Below are positions 6,481-7,442 of a stretch of 7,442 bases of DNA, piece after piece. How positions within the stretch are numbered: the stretch's first letter is position 1; every line of letters begins with the position of its first letter. Source of the stretch: Oscillospiraceae bacterium (GTDB lineage: Bacteria > Bacillota_A > Clostridia > Oscillospirales > Ruminococcaceae); contig JAFWUX010000037.1 in assembly GCA_017523995.1 (NCBI GenBank), positions 1 through 7,442 on the forward strand. The letters are read 5' to 3'. Both the position numbers and the translations under genes were made by a program. The notes under the pieces were generated by a model. That model did no database searches. It worked only from the letters and a program-made list of their open reading frames with translations, and was not told the DNA's origin.

Positions 6481-7400
6481 AGGTCATCCTCCTTTCGCGG
6501 AATGTAAATGATTTCGGGCTCTTGTTTTGATGCATCTGCAAAGGCAGCGGCATCCGTTGTGACGGATACATCTGCTCTGACTTCCTCAATGTGTCCTTTC
6601 AGATTCTCCGGAAGATCGAGTTGAAGCTCAACAGTTTCTTCGATCAGCGGAATCCCATCAGCAGGATCATATTCCAGCCGTAAAAACTGCAATGACAGAA
6701 TCCTGCCGTCATACTGACCGGAGAGCAGTACTGCGTCCGCAGTAATGTCATAAAACAAAACGGAATAATAATCAAAGTAATCAACGATCTTTGCTTTCGG
6801 TTCTTCTGAAACAGGCGGCGTGACCGGTTCATCGGGTGATTCCGGTGTGCCGGGCGGTGGGGTATCATCGCCGCACATATATTCTCCGCCGTTCGGGCGT
6901 TCCGGAATGCTGCGTGTATATTTCCTGATGGTGATCGGAATTGTCTGTTTCGGCAGTGCAGTTGTTTCGGTTACTTCCGCAGAAATTGTTGTCTGCTTTG
7001 TCACAATGACCGGCTCAGTTCCCGACTGCGAAACCGGCGCTGCATCCTGTTTCGTTATCGCGTCAGTGACCGTCTCTGCGGCAGTCTGACTGACAGTTTC
7101 CGCAGTTGTCCGGTGTGTCGTTTTCATACTGACAGCAGTCGTATACATGGTCACGGCTGTTGTCTCGGCGGTATTCTGCGCAGTCGTTTCCGTTGTGACG
7201 GTTGCAGCAGGCGGCTCCGTGATCTCCGGTGCCTGCATCCGCAGCTTCGGGTAGACTGCCGCAGCGATCAGCAGAACGATACACGCAGCCGTCGCAGAGA
7301 TCCGATACCAGCGGATCGGCTTGCTGTGCGGTTCAGCAGCGGATTCGATGAACGAATCGGGAATATCGGTGAGGATCTCAGAAAATGTGATCGGATTCAC
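6477..7400 (-). CDS. Single-pass anti-sigma-like membrane protein with Thr-rich stalk
   Basis: The product has 307 residues. Residues 1-31 are a short cytoplasmic segment with an ILTDIPDSFIESAAE motif, like the N termini of Firmicute anti-sigma-like proteins encoded after ECF sigma genes. Residues about 32-50 are one transmembrane helix (ATAACIVLLIAAAVY). Residues about 55-155 form a Thr/Ala-rich, low-complexity extracellular stalk with many TTA-type repeats. A Pro-rich stretch at about 165-200 leads to an acidic C-terminal domain (about 200-307) that I do not recognise. The likely role is to hold a sigma factor at the membrane and respond to an outside signal; this rests on context and topology, not on a known anti-sigma fold. 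The start is GTG at 7400, overlapping the upstream TGA, with AAAAGGAGGGG at 7406-7416. The stop overlaps the dockerin ATG. Both junctions suggest translational coupling. Confidence 0.75.
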   Translation of the reverse strand: MNPITFSEILTDIPDSFIESAAEPHSKPIRWYRISATAACIVLLIAAAVYPKLRMQAPEITEPPAATVTTETTAQNTAETTAVTMYTTAVSMKTTHRTTAETVSQTAAETVTDAITKQDAAPVSQSGTEPVIVTKQTTISAEVTETTALPKQTIPITIRKYTRSIPERPNGGEYMCGDDTPPPGTPESPDEPVTPPVSEEPKAKIVDYFDYYSVLFYDITADAVLLSGQYDGRILSLQFLRLEYDPADGIPLIEETVELQLDLPENLKGHIEEVRADVSVTTDAAAFADASKQEPEIIYIPRKEDDL

Positions 7401-7442
7401 AGCAACCCCTCCTTTTGCAGATATTTTTGCAGCCGCTTTCGC
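7397..7442 (-). CDS. C-terminal end of a probable ECF sigma factor (partial)
   Basis: Only the last 14 codons are in the window. They read RKRLQKYLQKEGLL before a TGA at 7397-7399. The stop overlaps the next GTG start as GTGA, and the ribosome binding site of the next gene lies inside this coding end. A basic amphipathic RKRL-x-KYL-x-KEG tail is typical of the end of sigma-70 region 4 in ECF factors, and the next gene has anti-sigma topology. The identity is therefore inferred from the tail and the gene order. Confidence 0.55.
   Translation of the reverse strand, partial: RKRLQKYLQKEGLL

Noticed and set aside
5794..6507. Plus-strand open frame of 237 residues
   Set aside because: Antisense shadow of the dockerin protein gene, whose signal peptide, dockerin and operon overlaps are clear.

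Overview
The window looks like chromosome of a fibre-degrading, gut or rumen type Firmicute, most likely Ruminococcus or a close Oscillospiraceae relative. The main reason is a secreted protein ending in a type I dockerin, encoded in an operon that also contains a membrane anti-sigma-like protein and the tail of a probable sigma factor. The left half carries debris typical of integrative elements in such genomes: a YodL/DUF3849-type accessory protein, the 3' part of a large serine recombinase, and a tyrosine integrase cut off inside its active site. The species assignment is inference; no database search was possible.

Layout. Bases 68-2104 (+) encode a 678-residue multidomain element protein. 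Directly after its stop, 2103-2804 (+) is the C-terminal third to half of a serine recombinase, starting at the zinc ribbon with no catalytic domain, followed by a terminator hairpin at 2811-2853. Facing it, 3707 down to about 2856 (-) is a tyrosine integrase that runs through R184, K207 and H277-x-x-R280 and then stops resembling an integrase. The simplest reading is that the end of a serine-recombinase element lies at about 2850-2862, inside the integrase gene, and that this element later lost the 5' part of its recombinase gene.

Bases 3708-5061 contain no convincing protein gene, but they are not featureless. The integrase has a sigma-A promoter (3752-3780) overlapped by repeated GTGTA sites. 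Upstream lies a mirror-symmetric array of nine GCGTGT-type motifs (3812-3940), eight of which pair exactly about base 3876. Upstream again is a stretch of about 620 bases (3986-4605) packed with nested inverted repeats. It is preceded by a promoter of perfect consensus (TTGACA, 17 bases, TATAAT) on the minus strand, with a GAAC-N4-GTTC dyad at the predicted start. I read this stretch as a long structured non-coding RNA; this and the symmetric array are the most interesting items in the window.

The right part (5062-7442, minus strand) is one operon: probable sigma factor (tail only), single-pass anti-sigma-like protein with a Thr-rich stalk, and secreted dockerin protein. Both gene junctions are 4-base stop/start overlaps, and a strong hairpin follows the last gene. 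The arrangement suggests an extracytoplasmic sensing unit co-expressed with a cellulosome-type secreted protein.
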